This document shows, in pieces, positions 62,241 to 64,000 of a stretch of DNA of 64,000 nucleotides. Both the position numbers and the translations under genes were made by a program. Under the pieces are notes generated by a model. That model searched no databases. It was not told the origin of the DNA and worked only from the letters and a program-made list of their open reading frames with translations. How positions within the stretch are numbered: position 1 is the first letter of the stretch; every line of letters starts with the position of its first letter. The stretch covers positions 1-64,000 of the forward strand of contig CAVYVC010000011.1 of assembly GCA_963771845.1 (NCBI GenBank), in the 5' to 3' direction. Origin of the DNA: VAZQ01 sp963771845 (GTDB lineage: Bacteria > Pseudomonadota > Alphaproteobacteria > Rhizobiales > Xanthobacteraceae).

Positions 62241-63215
62241 TTATTCAATCACCTCGTCGGCGCGGGCGAGTAGCGCTGTTGGGAGATCGATCCCGATTGC
62301 CTTCGCTGTGGTCAAATTGACCACAAGCTCGAACCGTGTTGGCTGCTCGACGGGGATATCCCCCGGCTTCGCACCGTGCAGGATCTTATCAACGTAATCG
62401 GCAGCCCGACGCCAAAACTCTGGAAAATTCGGGCCGTAGGACATCAGACCACCGGCTTCCACATATTCCCGCACGCCGCTGATTGTCGGGAGGTGAGCCG
62501 CTGCCGCTAAGGTGCCGATCCGAATGCGGTTCGTATTTACTAGCGCGTCGGAGCAGATGTAGAGCGCCTCTGCTCGGCCCTTCAGAATTTCAAACGCCGG
62601 GATAATATCTTGGGCTCGCAGGATGTCTGCCGCGATCACTTCGACTGAAAGAGATCGCGCAGCCGCAGCAACCTCGTCACGCTGGAGAGTGGCGGACTTG
62701 TATCCAATATTGGTCAGTATTCCGATTTGCCGAAGCCCAGGCATCACTTCGCGCAGAATTTCAACCTGCTTGCCTGTCAGATCGCTCGCCATGTTGGAAA
62801 GGCCGGTGAGGTTCCCGCCTGGCCGTGCCAAGCCTTCAACGAAGCCTGCCCCGATCGGATCATTGGCAATCGCAAAGACGATGGGAATTGTCGATGTCGC
62901 CTGTTTTACTGCTGCAACCGCCGTTCCGACAGTGACAATGACATCGACCTTGAGCCGGACAAACTCGGCAGCAATTTCGGCATAGCGATCGCTACGTCCT
63001 TCCGCCCAACGATACTCGATGGCAACGTTACGTCCCTCGGTCCAACCGAGCTCGTGGAGCCTTTGTACAAAGGCCGCGACCCAACGGCTCCAGGCGGCTT
63101 CCGTTGATGCGCCAAGAAATCCGATGGTCGGCATCTTCCGCTGCTGCGCTCGCGCCGCGAGCGGCCACGCGGCTGCCGCACCGCCGAGCAGCGTGATGAA
63201 CTCGCGCCGCCGCAT
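62241..63215 (-). CDS. ABC transporter substrate-binding protein (PF04392-type)
   Basis: The only complete member of this family in the window, 324 residues. Signal peptide MRRREFITLLGGAAAAWPLA with a twin-Arg-like start, ending AARAQ. The two-lobed receptor includes LHELGWTEGRNVAIEYRWAE, IPIVFAIANDPIGAGFVEGL, ARPGGNLTGLSNMASDLTGK and GGLMSYGPNFPEFWRRAADY, then the tail LLARADEVIE. Related proteins bind amino acids or aromatic compounds. No permease or ATPase gene is nearby. The dispersed repeat lies upstream on its coding strand. Confidence 0.9.
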   Translation of the reverse strand: MRRREFITLLGGAAAAWPLAARAQQRKMPTIGFLGASTEAAWSRWVAAFVQRLHELGWTEGRNVAIEYRWAEGRSDRYAEIAAEFVRLKVDVIVTVGTAVAAVKQATSTIPIVFAIANDPIGAGFVEGLARPGGNLTGLSNMASDLTGKQVEILREVMPGLRQIGILTNIGYKSATLQRDEVAAAARSLSVEVIAADILRAQDIIPAFEILKGRAEALYICSDALVNTNRIRIGTLAAAAHLPTISGVREYVEAGGLMSYGPNFPEFWRRAADYVDKILHGAKPGDIPVEQPTRFELVVNLTTAKAIGIDLPTALLARADEVIE

Positions 63216-63296
63216 GAGTTACCCTCGAACGAGGCCCACAATCTAGCACATCATTGGACCATAAGCGCGCCGGTGCATCGTAGCGAAATCTTCCCG

Positions 63297-63433
63297 CTTA
63301 TGTCGGTTCAGGGGTCAATTGCACGCATTACCGCGCCGCAGCATTGCTGTCTGCTTCACCCCCAGTTAGCGGAATCGATACGCGCAGCCAAGGGCTTCCG
63401 AGTCGTGCCAACAGCGGACCCATGCACTGCAAC
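63297..63433 (-). repeat. Dispersed repeat, copy C (longest)
   Basis: On the minus strand it runs GCAGTGCATGGGTCCGCTGT ... GGCTGCGCGTATCGATTCCG ... GCGGCGCGGTAATGCGTGC ... GACATAAG. It includes the block seen alone at 23140, 57089 and 62168 plus the block seen at 31326 and 34170. It fills most of the gap between two ABC receptor genes. Confidence 0.85.
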
Positions 63434-63444
63434 AAACAACATCT

Positions 63445-64000
63445 CTATTCAATGACCTCGTCGGCGCGGCCGAGCAGCGTGATGGGGAATGTGATGCCGA
63501 GCGCCGTCGCAGTCTTGATGTTAATAACCAGCTCGACTTTCGTTGCTTGTATCACTGGCAAATCCGCTGGCTTCTCGCCCTTGAGAATCTTTCCGACCTG
63601 AAGGCCAACTAGGCGATAAAATTCCGCATTGCTGGTTCCGTAGCTCATCAGACCGCCAGCCGCAACGAATTCGCGATTCTCATATATTGCAGGCACCGCG
63701 TGGCGCACTGTCAGTGCTGCAAGCTCTTTGCTCCGCGCGGTGAAGAATGTATCGGGACCAATCACGAGGGCGCCTGCCCGCATCTTCACCAAGGTTGCGA
63801 AAGCCGTTTCGAAATCACCTTCAGTGCTCGCATGCAGGACATGGAGCTGAAGCCCGAGTGAGCGGACCGCCGCTTGCAGGTCTCGCGAAGAGTGCTCAGC
63901 AAGAGTAGGACTGGTAGGGTTGACGAGGAGCGCAATGATCGTCGCAGTGGGCGCCACAGCGTGAAGAAACTCGAGCCGCTTCGGTCCGACCTCCACGTTC
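63445..64000 (-). CDS. ABC transporter substrate-binding protein, C-terminal part (runs off window)
   Basis: Open to the window edge, so the 5' end and signal peptide are missing. 185 visible residues: GPKRLEFLHAVAPTATIIAL, LVNPTSPTLAEHSSRDLQAA, GGLMSYGTSNAEFYRLVGLQ and the tail PITLLGRADEVIE, all typical of the C-terminal lobe of the PF04392-type family. It lies upstream of, and in tandem with, the complete receptor at 62241, separated by the dispersed repeat. Confidence 0.9.
   Translation of the reverse strand, partial: NVEVGPKRLEFLHAVAPTATIIALLVNPTSPTLAEHSSRDLQAAVRSLGLQLHVLHASTEGDFETAFATLVKMRAGALVIGPDTFFTARSKELAALTVRHAVPAIYENREFVAAGGLMSYGTSNAEFYRLVGLQVGKILKGEKPADLPVIQATKVELVINIKTATALGITFPITLLGRADEVIE

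Overview
The window looks like a chromosomal segment of a GC-rich alphaproteobacterium of the order Hyphomicrobiales (Bradyrhizobium/Pseudolabrys-like). This is inferred from several traits: the imuA-imuB-dnaE2 cassette with a GTTC-N7-GTTC LexA box, Omp25/31-type barrels, several copies of the 'MRRREFITLLGG' ABC substrate-binding gene family, tripartite-tricarboxylate (Bug) receptors and a CtrA-like box. No species can be assigned by eye.

Layout. 1-11.8 kb holds metabolism: a frameshifted acyltransferase, a frameshifted thiolase, a D,D-carboxypeptidase, and a minus-strand catabolic block (D-2-hydroxyacid dehydrogenase, three-subunit molybdenum hydroxylase, cyclase-family hydrolase, class II aldolase) with a divergent SDR-like protein that lacks the catalytic triad. 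11.9-18.1 kb is the SOS mutasome operon. Its dnaE2 carries two in-frame GC-rich palindromic elements and two one-base frameshifts. 18.2-27.1 kb holds an alpha-hydroxyacid oxidase, glmM, a bfd-bfr iron-storage pair, a methyltransferase, a SulP-STAS-cyclic-nucleotide transporter and an outer-membrane protein.

27.1-44.2 kb is a mosaic accessory region. The left half contains truncated and fused genes (a FliO-like head joined to ABC-receptor pieces, a kinase head), a serine recombinase, an adenylate cyclase, a group II intron lacking its reverse-transcriptase gene, and copies of a dispersed ~100-bp repeat. The right half (about 36-44.2 kb) looks like one integrated element: XRE regulator, small DNA-binding proteins, a TOPRIM/AAA primase-helicase, a TSCPD-like protein, an AlpA-like protein and a tyrosine integrase. 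The integrase is split by a 1,459-bp IS701-family element with a CTAG target duplication, and removing the IS restores its frame exactly.

44.3-57 kb returns to core genes: a second barrel protein, serC-serA, a deacetylase, a Bug receptor preceded by a 7-bp tandem repeat, purA, a membrane protein, a CelD-like acyltransferase, an FAD oxidoreductase and a degenerate tRNA-Asn. 57-64 kb has a lactonase-fold protein, a five-GAF histidine kinase and two ABC receptor genes, the last running off the end.

No complete new system was identified. The most unusual observations are the coding palindromic elements in dnaE2, the ORF-less group II intron, the nested IS/integrase structure with origin-like repeats in the primase module, and the repeated breakage of ABC-receptor cassettes. 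At least four one-base indels in runs of the same base (thiolase, dnaE2 twice, recombinase), plus shifts in the acyltransferase and an extra base in the tRNA, raise the possibility of sequencing error and should be checked on raw reads.
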